Source: Gemmatimonadota bacterium
GTDB lineage: Bacteria > Latescibacterota > UBA2968 > UBA8231
NCBI GenBank assembly: GCA_009841115.1
Contig: VXML01000002.1
Span: 1 to 64,000, forward strand
DNA length: 64,000 bases
Direction: 5' to 3'
How positions within the stretch are numbered: position 1 is the first letter of the stretch; every line of letters starts with the position of its first letter. Below are positions 9,000-17,683 of this stretch, piece by piece. The notes beneath the pieces are model-generated. The model was not told the DNA's origin, searched no databases, and was given only the letters and a program-made list of their open reading frames with translations. A program made the position numbers and the translations under genes.

Positions 9000-10661
9000 T
9001 TAAAAGGCGGTTGTGTAGCGGGAGAGGGCGTCTTGGCTGATGTGCACCTCACCCGCGTACGCTTGGCGTAGCGAGTCGAGGAGCGCGTCGAAGAGCACCC
9101 CTTCGCGACGCTTGCGGATATTGACTCGAATGGGCCGCTGCACCTGCTTAAAAGGCAGCAACGCCATCTCATAAGGCTGGTCGAGGAGAAACACGCTGTA
9201 TTTCTCCTGGATCTCCATCGGACCTTGTAGAACTCCGACGTCTTTGGAATTGCTGTCGCCAAAGAAAGTGCGGTACGGCGACTGATAGAGCGACTCGATA
9301 GTAACCCGGCCACTATCGGCAAAAGTGTGCCCCCCCACCGGCTTCATGCTGGGCCGTACAGAGTGGCGCTGAGCCAATTCTGCCAGCCGCTCCCCGGCAC
9401 GCGCTCGTGCGAGAATTTCTTCGGCCTCGGCGCGCGTATCGACCAACACCTCGGTCATTTCGATGACGCCGGGCAGAGAGCGATAGGTCTCCAAGTGTTG
9501 CTCGTAGTAATCCCGAACCTCTGCTTCCGTTACTGAAACCTTCCCTGCCACTACGTCTAAGCGCAATTGCGACACGAGTAGCGACTGCTTCTGGCCCTCG
9601 GCCCACGCTACCATAGCGGGCCGTTGGTGTCGTCCCTGCATACGGGCTTCGAGCGCCAACAGGGAATCCGGCAGAATCCATCGCTCAATAGCCAAAACCG
9701 CGGCTGCACTGTCGGGCGGCAGCGCCCCCTTCTTAAGCGAGCGAAGCCTCCGCACAGCATCGCTGACACCTATCTTCCCCCCTTCATATTCAATCAGCAG
9801 TGCATGGGGCTGGTCCAGCGCACGCCCCTGCAACGCGGCGAGTACGGCGTGAATGCGGTCGCGGTGATAGCGCAAACCGCGCGCCTCCTTGAGCGAGTCA
9901 ATTACCACTCGTCGCCGCTGGGCCCACTTGCGTTGGCCAACCTGTTCGGCGATGTCAGCGCGCAATTTCTCAAAGGGGATGCGTCGTTTTTTGAGGACCT
10001 TGACGACCTCGTATCCGTCAATCGTGCGAATCGGTTTGCTAACTTGGCCTTCCTCTAAGTGAAAGGTGCCATCGCGCAGACTGGGCACAGCACCAGTTTG
10101 GTCGAAAAACGCACCAAGATTGCCTCCTTTGTCAGCATCGTCAGCGAGAGAATGCTGGCGCGCCAATTCGGAGAAGTTGGCCCCGGCTTCCAATTGGCCA
10201 ATGATGGCCCAAGCGTCTTCTTCGGTAGCAGAGAGAATGTGCGCTGGCCAGATTTCCCAACCAAGCAAATGCTCCTCGTACGCGGCGCGCAGTTCCTCCT
10301 CGGTCACCTTGAGCCGGACGTCGATCCACTCGCGCGATAGTTCCTCGGCCAAGCGCTTGTTGACCATGTCGGACAGCGTATGGGAAAGTCCAGACAACTG
10401 GTCCAATCCCCGCTTGTAGGCCTCGCGCAGCATGAGTTCCTTGTCGACTAGGGTCTGTAGGTTTTCGCCGCGGGCGGCTACTCCTTCTTTTTTTGAGCGC
10501 AGATAGTCGGGCAGTGTTTGTTCGTAGCGGTGGAGGTCCAAGGCCGTGATCACCTCACCACCCACCGTGGCTAAGACCGTCTCCGCAGTGGCCGGTTCGT
10601 TCTCTGACGTGCAACCTGCAACAGCTAAGAAAATGTTGCAGACAAAAAATCGCCAAGACAT
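9000..10661 (-). CDS. SurA/PrsA-like peptidyl-prolyl cis-trans isomerase lipoprotein with two parvulin domains
   Basis: The 553-residue protein has lipobox AVAGC (Cys17) and a SurA N-terminal-like helical segment (VGGEVITALDLHRYEQTLPD, about 33-52). The first parvulin-type domain spans about 135-230 (AHIL, then FSELARQHS, GGNLGAFF and GYEVVKVL). A second, less canonical one is at about 395-490 (EMTEVLVDT, then LAELAQRHS and GGHTF). Such lipoproteins fold and escort secreted and outer-membrane proteins in the periplasm. The position just downstream of a barrel gene and large surface proteins fits a dedicated chaperone. The ATG follows a weak GGGTG site. Confidence 0.85.
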   Translation of the reverse strand: MSWRFFVCNIFLAVAGCTSENEPATAETVLATVGGEVITALDLHRYEQTLPDYLRSKKEGVAARGENLQTLVDKELMLREAYKRGLDQLSGLSHTLSDMVNKRLAEELSREWIDVRLKVTEEELRAAYEEHLLGWEIWPAHILSATEEDAWAIIGQLEAGANFSELARQHSLADDADKGGNLGAFFDQTGAVPSLRDGTFHLEEGQVSKPIRTIDGYEVVKVLKKRRIPFEKLRADIAEQVGQRKWAQRRRVVIDSLKEARGLRYHRDRIHAVLAALQGRALDQPHALLIEYEGGKIGVSDAVRRLRSLKKGALPPDSAAAVLAIERWILPDSLLALEARMQGRHQRPAMVAWAEGQKQSLLVSQLRLDVVAGKVSVTEAEVRDYYEQHLETYRSLPGVIEMTEVLVDTRAEAEEILARARAGERLAELAQRHSVRPSMKPVGGHTFADSGRVTIESLYQSPYRTFFGDSNSKDVGVLQGPMEIQEKYSVFLLDQPYEMALLPFKQVQRPIRVNIRKRREGVLFDALLDSLRQAYAGEVHISQDALSRYTTAF

Positions 10662-10679
10662 AATTTTTCACCCATTACA

Positions 10680-10716
10680 AAACTGCGCGGTACCACTTAG
10701 GCACCGCGCAGCTAGT
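10680..10716 (-). terminator. Rho-independent terminator of the 10746-11504 gene
   Basis: Perfect 9-bp arms CTGCGCGGT (10683-10691) and ACCGCGCAG (10703-10711) enclose an 11-base loop. On the minus strand the hairpin is followed by TTTTG. It lies 35 bases after the stop codon of the lipoprotein gene and before the PPIase gene, which therefore probably has its own promoter or depends on readthrough. Confidence 0.75.
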
Positions 10717-10745
10717 TTAAATTCAATTGTGAGTTCTGTGCTGCG

Positions 10746-11504
10746 CTATTGGCTGGTCGCCACTTTGCGCCCATCGGGATAGATGCGGCCAATCTCGCGC
10801 TCAAAGTACATTGCGACGTCTACATCCTCTATAGGATCGCCCTTGTAATCGAAGCGCACCACCACATCGGGAATATGGATGGTCAACTCCTCCACATCGG
10901 GGGCCAGCGGCTTGAAGACGACGTACCCTTCGTTCTCCTGAGCACTGAACACCTCCTCGTCAGGGAACATCGTGCGCCGCAAGATGCCGTCGCGCTCTTT
11001 CCAAGTGCTCATGGCATTGCCAGTCATCCCAGGATCATTGCCGCCGTTTCCACTACCGACATAGCGACGATAGTATATTGAGAGTTGTTCGCGTTGCAGC
11101 GCGTAGTACTTGCGCCCGTTGGAGGTGGTTATATAGACCTTTTTGGGATCGAGATAGACCTTGGGATATTCGTAATTGGAAACATATATGCGAAAAACAG
11201 TGAATCGCTGTGGGGTGTCCCCAGTGCGAAAGTACGTCGAGTTGCCAAACGTGTAAGGATTGCGCGAGTTAGGACCCTCGTTGGAGTACGCGCCGAACTG
11301 ACGGTTTAACTCCTCGTCGGTCATCGGTCGCAGGCTGATCTCAAGACGAGCCTGTATATAGGACACGGTTCCATCGTCGGCCACCGTCTTGTTAGCTCCT
11401 TGCTCGGCCTCACTCATCGGCTTGAGGTCTTCGGCATAGTAGCGATAGGAGCAGCCGAGAAAAAGTAGCCCAACCAAAAGCAGTGGTGTGAAACATTTCA
11501 GCAT
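10746..11504 (-). CDS. Lipoprotein of unknown function, linked to the barrel gene
   Basis: ATG at 11504 has AGGAGG six bases upstream and gives 252 residues; an earlier TTG at 11522 is less likely because it would precede that ribosome site. The signal ends in lipobox LFLGC (Cys18). The mature protein is mixed alpha/beta and Tyr-rich, with no domain I recognise. The ribosome site overlaps the stop codon of the 916-residue barrel gene, so the two are translationally coupled, suggesting an accessory lipoprotein of the barrel. A terminator follows. Confidence 0.7.
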   Translation of the reverse strand: MLKCFTPLLLVGLLFLGCSYRYYAEDLKPMSEAEQGANKTVADDGTVSYIQARLEISLRPMTDEELNRQFGAYSNEGPNSRNPYTFGNSTYFRTGDTPQRFTVFRIYVSNYEYPKVYLDPKKVYITTSNGRKYYALQREQLSIYYRRYVGSGNGGNDPGMTGNAMSTWKERDGILRRTMFPDEEVFSAQENEGYVVFKPLAPDVEELTIHIPDVVVRFDYKGDPIEDVDVAMYFEREIGRIYPDGRKVATSQ

Positions 11505-11514
11505 GGGAAACCTC

Positions 11515-14265
11515 CTACTCAAGACCGGCGTACACGGTGACGAATATGGCCGTTTCAGTGCGCGCCTTTTCCGCTGAAGCGCGATCGATTCGCGACACGC
11601 GGAATCCAGTCTGGGTCCACAGGTTGTAGCCTAGGTATTCAGCGTTGTTGGTAAACTGCAAGGCATAGACCATCTCGTTGCGATCCGAGCGCAGTAAGTG
11701 GGTTTCCAACTCCTCGCGAAACTGTTCGACGAGCAGGTATTCTATACCGGTCTGTAATTGGGTGCGCGACAGAATTGGCACGTGCACAACCAGCGACCAC
11801 AACTCGCGCAACTCAGTAGTCGCCACCCGCACCTGCGTATCTTGGCGACGCGATGGCCGCTGGCGCTGAAACTCGCTCTTCCAGCGCGGCTGGAACTTGA
11901 CGACTCCGAGGTTGAAAGTGTAATCAATCTTGTTGAGAACACCGAAGAAGGAAGCCGTCTCGCGGATGTCCTGTTCATCAAGCGGTCGCTCGTCGAAATT
12001 GACCTGTTTGAAAACCTCCCACTTAAGGCGGTTCTTAAACTGGATATGATCGCTCTGGTACTGATAGCCCAAATACAACGTATTGGCCCAGCCATCGCGC
12101 AGGGGCAGCGGGTCGGTATAGGGCACTAAGTCACCGCGCGACCCCTCGCGCACAACCCATTCTATTACGTTGTCGCGGATATCGTCGCGGACCTGTCGAT
12201 AGTTATTGTATACTTGCACGCGCCCCTTGCTGGCGTAGTCTTTGTCAAAGGTCAGCAAGGTATAATTGGTAGCGTTCTCGCGGGCGTCGGCTAGCTGACG
12301 CTCGTCGAGGCGACCGACGGTCAGCCGCGCCTCCGGCCCCAAATGGGACCCCACGTAAACGTTGTACCCACGCCGATCTCGCTTGTACAGGTAGTCGGGC
12401 AACACATCGTTTTCAAAGCGATCGATAATGCCGTTGTTGTTCATATCGACGCCAAAGAGAAACTCGGGACGATCGGATGCGTAGCGCAAGAACGGCTCCT
12501 CGTAGTCCGGCACAGTGTTCGAGCGCAATTCGGAGTCATTCTGATTAAAGTCATTGATGAAGTCGTTGTTTTCGTCGAACCCTGGGAAAACCTCCCTATC
12601 CAGCGAGAAATTGGCCCGCTGCCAGTCGGGATTGCGGTCTTGGTCGTCGTTGTCGTCGACAAATTCGTACACGAAACGGAGATCGTCGTCGTAGTTGATG
12701 TCCGCTGCATCGTTTTGGGTCCCGGCTAAAAAAGAACTGGTGCTGTAGCTGGGATCGACGTTATAGACTTCGCCAAAGCCATAGTAGGGATAAGTGCGCT
12801 TATACACATTGACAAACCATGCGTCGGCCGAGGTGTTGTGCGCTGTGTGCTGGGTCACGTCGGTTTCCGATCGCCGTGGATAGCGAAAGTGTTGGCGGTT
12901 GCGGTCGTATTCCCCCGATAAGTAAAACCCACTGACATCCGTAATATCGAGCGTAAAGCCGAATATCTCATTGGCCACCGGCAACCCGTATTTGACGCTC
13001 ACAAATCCCTGGTTCGAGCCATCCTGCACGTTGCCGTCAGCGCGCATCGTACGCTCGGGAATGCCCTCGGAGAGCAAGACCGGCTGGCCGTTGGCGTTGA
13101 GTTGGCGGTTAGAGGTAACGTCGATCCGGTAGTCGTTGGCCAAGAGCAACAAAAACTCAATGCTCTTGATCTGCTCGGGCTGAGGGCCGAAGGAGTTGCG
13201 GTACTGAGGGCCTTCTAGATCGTACACGAGCGTGATGACCTCGTTGCCGTCGGCCGCAAGGAACCCTTCGCGGCGGAAACCGCCCTGTACCGATGGGGCG
13301 AAGGCAAGGATGTTGCTATTGCCGATGCGGCGACGGTTGCTGATGCGGTCGCCATCGATGGTCGTAATGATCATCTCCTCCTGAAAGAAGGCCGCGCCCG
13401 CCCTACCGTCCTCGGGCGAATCGTCGCTCAAGCGCACTTCAATACGCGAAACGTCGGCGTTGTTCTGGCCCTCGGTGAGTGTGCCCTTGAAGGGGTTACC
13501 CTGAAATGCCTGCCCCTTGGTTGAGGAGTTGAAAGCATTGATGTAAGTCGCACCTAACTTGACAAAGTCGCCAACCTGCATGGTACCACGGCCACCGATC
13601 AAGTTGGTGTCATTCGAGCGGAAACGACCGGTACTAGCCGTTGCTGAGGTTTCGACACGACCAGGCGAACTAGGACGCGAGGCGAGAAAGGTCGCCTCGT
13701 ATTTATCCGTGGCTAGGTCGAATTGAATACCGGCAAAGGTCGGCTTGGAAAAGGTCATCGGCGTCAGCGTCGTGCGGATGCGGTCGCCAATGGTCAGGGC
13801 ATAGGCGTATTGACCCTTTTGGTCCGAGGCGACGACCAAATTTGAAAACCAAGAAGCGAAGTTGGGAGTCTTAAACAGGCTGCTGCCCGATGTCTGCGGT
13901 GCCGCAATACTCCAGTCGTAAACGAGTGAACCCCGAGTGATGTAATTCCCGTAGAGATCATAAAAATAATCGCCTTCTTGGCTGGTGTTCACATAGCGCG
14001 AATAGTGCCGACGAGCATAATTGGTATAGTCCTGTTGTCGCCATTGGTACTCGTTGAAGAGTTCCTGCGGCACGTACCACTTCTTCACCGCTGGATCTAG
14101 CGCGTCGAAAAGTACCCCTGGCCCGGTAGGATCGTAAAAAACCTCCCCGCCACGGCGCACGCCCAGACGCGAGCCGAAATCTTCCTGTGCGGGGAGGTTT
14201 TCCACCATCGCTCCTAACATCAGGATTGCCACCGCACCGGTGCGGAAACTCCTAACTATATACAC
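11515..14265 (-). CDS. Large predicted outer-membrane beta-barrel protein
   Basis: GTG at 14263-14265 with GGGAGGG upstream starts a 916-residue protein with a cleavable signal (cut near AQEDFG, about residue 27). The sequence is rich in alternating aromatic and polar strands with Asp/Asn turns, typical of outer-membrane barrels. Two acidic calcium-type stretches are visible: about 530-575 (DDNDDQDRN and FDENNDFINDFN) and about 605-625 (DMNNNGIIDRFEND). The last strands end in TETAIFVTVYAGLE. I recognise no named family. It sits between two FlgD-domain surface proteins and a lipoprotein plus parvulin chaperone, so a role in exporting or anchoring those proteins is possible but unproven. It could also be a porin or receptor. 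Confidence 0.65.
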   Translation of the reverse strand: MYIVRSFRTGAVAILMLGAMVENLPAQEDFGSRLGVRRGGEVFYDPTGPGVLFDALDPAVKKWYVPQELFNEYQWRQQDYTNYARRHYSRYVNTSQEGDYFYDLYGNYITRGSLVYDWSIAAPQTSGSSLFKTPNFASWFSNLVVASDQKGQYAYALTIGDRIRTTLTPMTFSKPTFAGIQFDLATDKYEATFLASRPSSPGRVETSATASTGRFRSNDTNLIGGRGTMQVGDFVKLGATYINAFNSSTKGQAFQGNPFKGTLTEGQNNADVSRIEVRLSDDSPEDGRAGAAFFQEEMIITTIDGDRISNRRRIGNSNILAFAPSVQGGFRREGFLAADGNEVITLVYDLEGPQYRNSFGPQPEQIKSIEFLLLLANDYRIDVTSNRQLNANGQPVLLSEGIPERTMRADGNVQDGSNQGFVSVKYGLPVANEIFGFTLDITDVSGFYLSGEYDRNRQHFRYPRRSETDVTQHTAHNTSADAWFVNVYKRTYPYYGFGEVYNVDPSYSTSSFLAGTQNDAADINYDDDLRFVYEFVDDNDDQDRNPDWQRANFSLDREVFPGFDENNDFINDFNQNDSELRSNTVPDYEEPFLRYASDRPEFLFGVDMNNNGIIDRFENDVLPDYLYKRDRRGYNVYVGSHLGPEARLTVGRLDERQLADARENATNYTLLTFDKDYASKGRVQVYNNYRQVRDDIRDNVIEWVVREGSRGDLVPYTDPLPLRDGWANTLYLGYQYQSDHIQFKNRLKWEVFKQVNFDERPLDEQDIRETASFFGVLNKIDYTFNLGVVKFQPRWKSEFQRQRPSRRQDTQVRVATTELRELWSLVVHVPILSRTQLQTGIEYLLVEQFREELETHLLRSDRNEMVYALQFTNNAEYLGYNLWTQTGFRVSRIDRASAEKARTETAIFVTVYAGLE

Positions 14266-14311
14266 AAATCCCTCCCTTGTTGTCGAATTCCGGTCCGAAT
14301 TGCTGCTTTAT

Positions 14312-17300
14312 TCAATAAGCCACGTGCACAAGGCGCGTCAATTTGTTGGCTTGCTCATCGGCTTCCACCTTGATCTGACAGAGATAGATCCCCGGCGGCA
14401 CAATCTGACCACCCATATCCCGCCCGTCCCACACAAACGCCTGCGTCCCTACCTTGCCACCAACCGCTGAACTCTGCCCTTGACCTACCAAGCGCCCGCC
14501 CAAATCGTAAAATGCAACGTCTAACGGACGCTCCTCCTGTACCTTCAACAAAACAAAATGCACCAAGAGTTCGTCGTTGATCCCATCGCCGTTGGGCGTA
14601 AAAACCGGTGATAGCACTACGTCTTGGATCAAAGACCCCGGCAGCGCCATCAAGCTGACCTGCGCCGTCGAAGAATCTACCAACTCGGTCGCATCCTTAT
14701 CGGCGGTATCTACCCGTTGAAATACGCCCTCCTCCGAGTCTGAAGACCGCACAAACGAAGTGAATTCAATGCCCTCGCGGAAGCTCTGAGACTCAAATTG
14801 CACCTCAATGAGGGTATGTTGGCCAGCCGACAGATCGGTATTAAGCGAAAAGGGGAACCGCACCCAGATCGAATCCGCCCCGGTCGCCATGCGTTCCAAT
14901 ATCTCGCCATCTGCATCGCGCAAGACTCCGTCGTCGCCGAGGACAAAGGCGCGATCAAACTCCGTGGTCGTCGCCGAGGTCCGCGTTTCCTCTGGGTTGA
15001 GCAGTGAAGGCGTCTGGGCGATGGCGACTTGCCCCAAGCGCACCCCCATCAAGCGCGCATCGCGCGGCGCGACGACCAGCACCTCGTTAAAGCCGTCGCG
15101 CACGGTCGCATCGGTCGGGTCGGGTGCGGCAGCGCGGATGAAATAAGCAAATTCCTGCGGCGCGAGCGGGTCGATATTGCGCGGCGGCGTGTAGTCCGAG
15201 GCCTGCACACCCAAATCGGTCGGAACGCGTGCTGTTCCCTCGTCGGTGAGGATCGCCAACTCGCCAGCCAGTTCCAGCGATAGCGGTGGTGCCAACTCAA
15301 TGCGCAAACTACGGATGCGCGCCGTCTTGGAGGGATCCTCGGAGGAAATATTAACTCGTACCTGAACGAACTTGCGCGGGTTAGGTGAGGTGATCGTCGC
15401 CTCGTTGACGCCATTGGTGGGCAGATAGCTCTCGCTCCATTCGCTCCAGCCGACAAACGCCAGTTCGCCGTCTTTGGCAAAGCTGGAGCGCGGTGCCCGG
15501 CGCAGCTTCCTGCCGTCCTCGTCCACCTTACCGTCGCCATCGTTGTCAATCAGGTCAATCGGATCCTCATCGGTGACCCCGTCGCCATCGTCGTCCGTGC
15601 GCGAGGCGTGTTTCTGGCTAGCGGGTAAGGTTTGCCAGATCTCCCAAGCCGTCCACTCCAAGGCGATCTCGTCGTAGACCTCTTTCGTCACTTCCTCGCG
15701 CTCTTCGTTGCCAGCAACAGTAACGACCTGATAGTACGTGAAGTTGGTGTCGGTCTGATCGGAGGTGCGGGTCTGTACCTGTAAGCGAACATCCGGATGG
15801 AGATCCAACGGCTCGATACGCTCGCTAGCCTGACCGGTGAGCGGATCGGTCTCGCGGACGATGACATCGCCTTCCCAAGCAATGCGCGGCAGGGTCTTGC
15901 GGATGAAGTTGCCGCGCGAATCCGTCAGCGTGATCGGCGGCGAGTACGCCCACACGCTCACCGGATACCCCTCGCCGTAAAGCTGGATCTCAGCTAAAGT
16001 CGCCAGTGCACCATAGCGACCGGATTGATTCCCGGTGACGTCGATGTCGCGGATTTGCAAAAAGCGTATCTTGCGATAGGGAAAAGTCTCGCGGAAAATG
16101 CGCACTACCGGACCGTGGTTATCGACGTGCTCCTCGCTGATGATGTTATCCCACTTGAGCGATTCTTCGAGCTGAGGAAAATCCTCGCGGTCTTCCATGC
16201 TCACGGGTTTGAGCAGCGTGCCGTCGGAAACCAAGATATCCGGCCCCAAGAAGGCACCTTGGTGGCTCTGGTTGATGCGCTTGTTGACTACTGAGACATT
16301 ATCGACCCAAAACACAGCCCCTAAGTCGTACCAAGCCGTGCCCTTGAGGTACACGGGCGACCACGTATTGGCCACCCACTCCGAGTCGTATAGCCCATCC
16401 GTGGACAAATTGGGCGCACCTAAGCCGCCGTTTTCAAACGAGGCACCGCCGCGCTTTTCGGGTTGTAGCGCGTAGTTGTCGCCCTTAGCCCAGACCTGAA
16501 CCTCGGCAATCCGGGGAACCTCCTTGCTATAATAGAGGATCGGACCGCGTTTCTCCTCGGGTAGGGCTTGATACTTTTCTGCGGCCGTCAGATTGTCGTC
16601 GTTTTGGAGTTCCACGAGTAGGCCACCGGCTGTCTGGCGCTGATAGATGATCGCACCGCGCTGTTCTTGGGGCAATGCTTCATAGGCGAGGCGTGCCTCT
16701 TCGCCCGTGCCCAAAAAGGCGTCGCGCCAGAGGTCTGAATCCGTAATTTTAATGCGGACGTAATGGATGAAAGCGCCATTAATATCGGGCCGCCCATCCA
16801 AGTCCCAGTCGGCTCGATCCAGCGGCAAGAGCGGGAAGGTCATCTGTACGTAGCGCCCCTCAGTCCCAGGCATAGGAACCAGCGTCACTTCACCGGTCTC
16901 ACCTCCTCCCCCACCTTCACAGCGGGTTTCGCCGGCGTAGCCCGCGCTTTCATCGCGTACACACTGGGCCAATTTACCGGCGACGAAGCCGGTAGAGACT
17001 TGACCTATGACGGAAAACTTGAGGTTGTTACCCAGGGGAAATGGGAAGCGCTCGCCCATCGAGGCAAAAAGCACAAAGGCCTTAACCGGCTCGCCGAGGA
17101 ACTCGTCCTCGAACTGGCCAGCGGGAAAGATGATCGTTAGGCTATCGGCGAAGACCAGCCGCCCCAGATCGACTTCAATTTCCCAGTCGCGCAGACCGTC
17201 GAGATGGAAATCTCCAGGGCGAGTCAGGCGGCTCCCAAAATCGGCTGGCGTGTCCGGTTCCCAGAAGGTGCTCAAATCGCCATCGATGATATTATTGGCC

Positions 17301-17647
17301 AAGGCGTCATTGGATTTGGCCGTCGCCCCCCCAGAGACGAGATCGCCGTTAGCGCGGACCAAATCAGGATAGGTGAAATCGACAGCCGTCGGAGCCACGT
17401 TGATATTGCGGCGAAAGAAAGTCGGCCGCAGCCCATCGGCATCAACTCGGAAAATGTCCGCATCGCGGATTGGCACATTCAATTGGGAGACCAAGTCATT
17501 CTGATAAATCCAGTTTTCCCAGTGCGAAGCCCGATCCACGCGGATCGAGCTGCCAAAAAGCCGATAGGCATTAGTTTGAGCCAGACAGAAACTAGGCAGA
17601 AATAGTACTGCGAAGAGAGCCATCTTCCGCTTTAGCAGCCGTTTCAT
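14312..17647 (-). CDS. Large secreted surface protein: discoidin-like domains and FlgD/CHU_C-like C-terminus
   Basis: The 1111-residue protein has a signal peptide (cleavage near CLAQTNA, about residue 24). F5/8 type C-like (discoidin) segments are visible around residues 95-190 (IIDGDLSTFWEP, WEIEVDLG) and 395-560 (STDGLYDSEWV, WYDLGAVFWVDNVSVVNKR). Acidic calcium-type repeats occur at about 682-710 (DDDGDGVTDEDP, DNDGDGKVDEDG). The C-terminus from about 1005 has FTPNGDGIND and later WDGRD and PPGIYLCQIKV, the combination found in CHU_C/FlgD Ig-like sorting domains, ending VHVAY. A short motif LPxxxRG appears twice near 320 and 360. It is probably exported to the cell surface, where discoidin folds bind glycans. 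The ATG has AAGGAAA upstream. Confidence 0.75.
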   Translation of the reverse strand: MKRLLKRKMALFAVLFLPSFCLAQTNAYRLFGSSIRVDRASHWENWIYQNDLVSQLNVPIRDADIFRVDADGLRPTFFRRNINVAPTAVDFTYPDLVRANGDLVSGGATAKSNDALANNIIDGDLSTFWEPDTPADFGSRLTRPGDFHLDGLRDWEIEVDLGRLVFADSLTIIFPAGQFEDEFLGEPVKAFVLFASMGERFPFPLGNNLKFSVIGQVSTGFVAGKLAQCVRDESAGYAGETRCEGGGGGETGEVTLVPMPGTEGRYVQMTFPLLPLDRADWDLDGRPDINGAFIHYVRIKITDSDLWRDAFLGTGEEARLAYEALPQEQRGAIIYQRQTAGGLLVELQNDDNLTAAEKYQALPEEKRGPILYYSKEVPRIAEVQVWAKGDNYALQPEKRGGASFENGGLGAPNLSTDGLYDSEWVANTWSPVYLKGTAWYDLGAVFWVDNVSVVNKRINQSHQGAFLGPDILVSDGTLLKPVSMEDREDFPQLEESLKWDNIISEEHVDNHGPVVRIFRETFPYRKIRFLQIRDIDVTGNQSGRYGALATLAEIQLYGEGYPVSVWAYSPPITLTDSRGNFIRKTLPRIAWEGDVIVRETDPLTGQASERIEPLDLHPDVRLQVQTRTSDQTDTNFTYYQVVTVAGNEEREEVTKEVYDEIALEWTAWEIWQTLPASQKHASRTDDDGDGVTDEDPIDLIDNDGDGKVDEDGRKLRRAPRSSFAKDGELAFVGWSEWSESYLPTNGVNEATITSPNPRKFVQVRVNISSEDPSKTARIRSLRIELAPPLSLELAGELAILTDEGTARVPTDLGVQASDYTPPRNIDPLAPQEFAYFIRAAAPDPTDATVRDGFNEVLVVAPRDARLMGVRLGQVAIAQTPSLLNPEETRTSATTTEFDRAFVLGDDGVLRDADGEILERMATGADSIWVRFPFSLNTDLSAGQHTLIEVQFESQSFREGIEFTSFVRSSDSEEGVFQRVDTADKDATELVDSSTAQVSLMALPGSLIQDVVLSPVFTPNGDGINDELLVHFVLLKVQEERPLDVAFYDLGGRLVGQGQSSAVGGKVGTQAFVWDGRDMGGQIVPPGIYLCQIKVEADEQANKLTRLVHVAY

Positions 17648-17683
17648 AGCATTTCCTTTCTTTCCGCGCTTTATAGCCTAAAG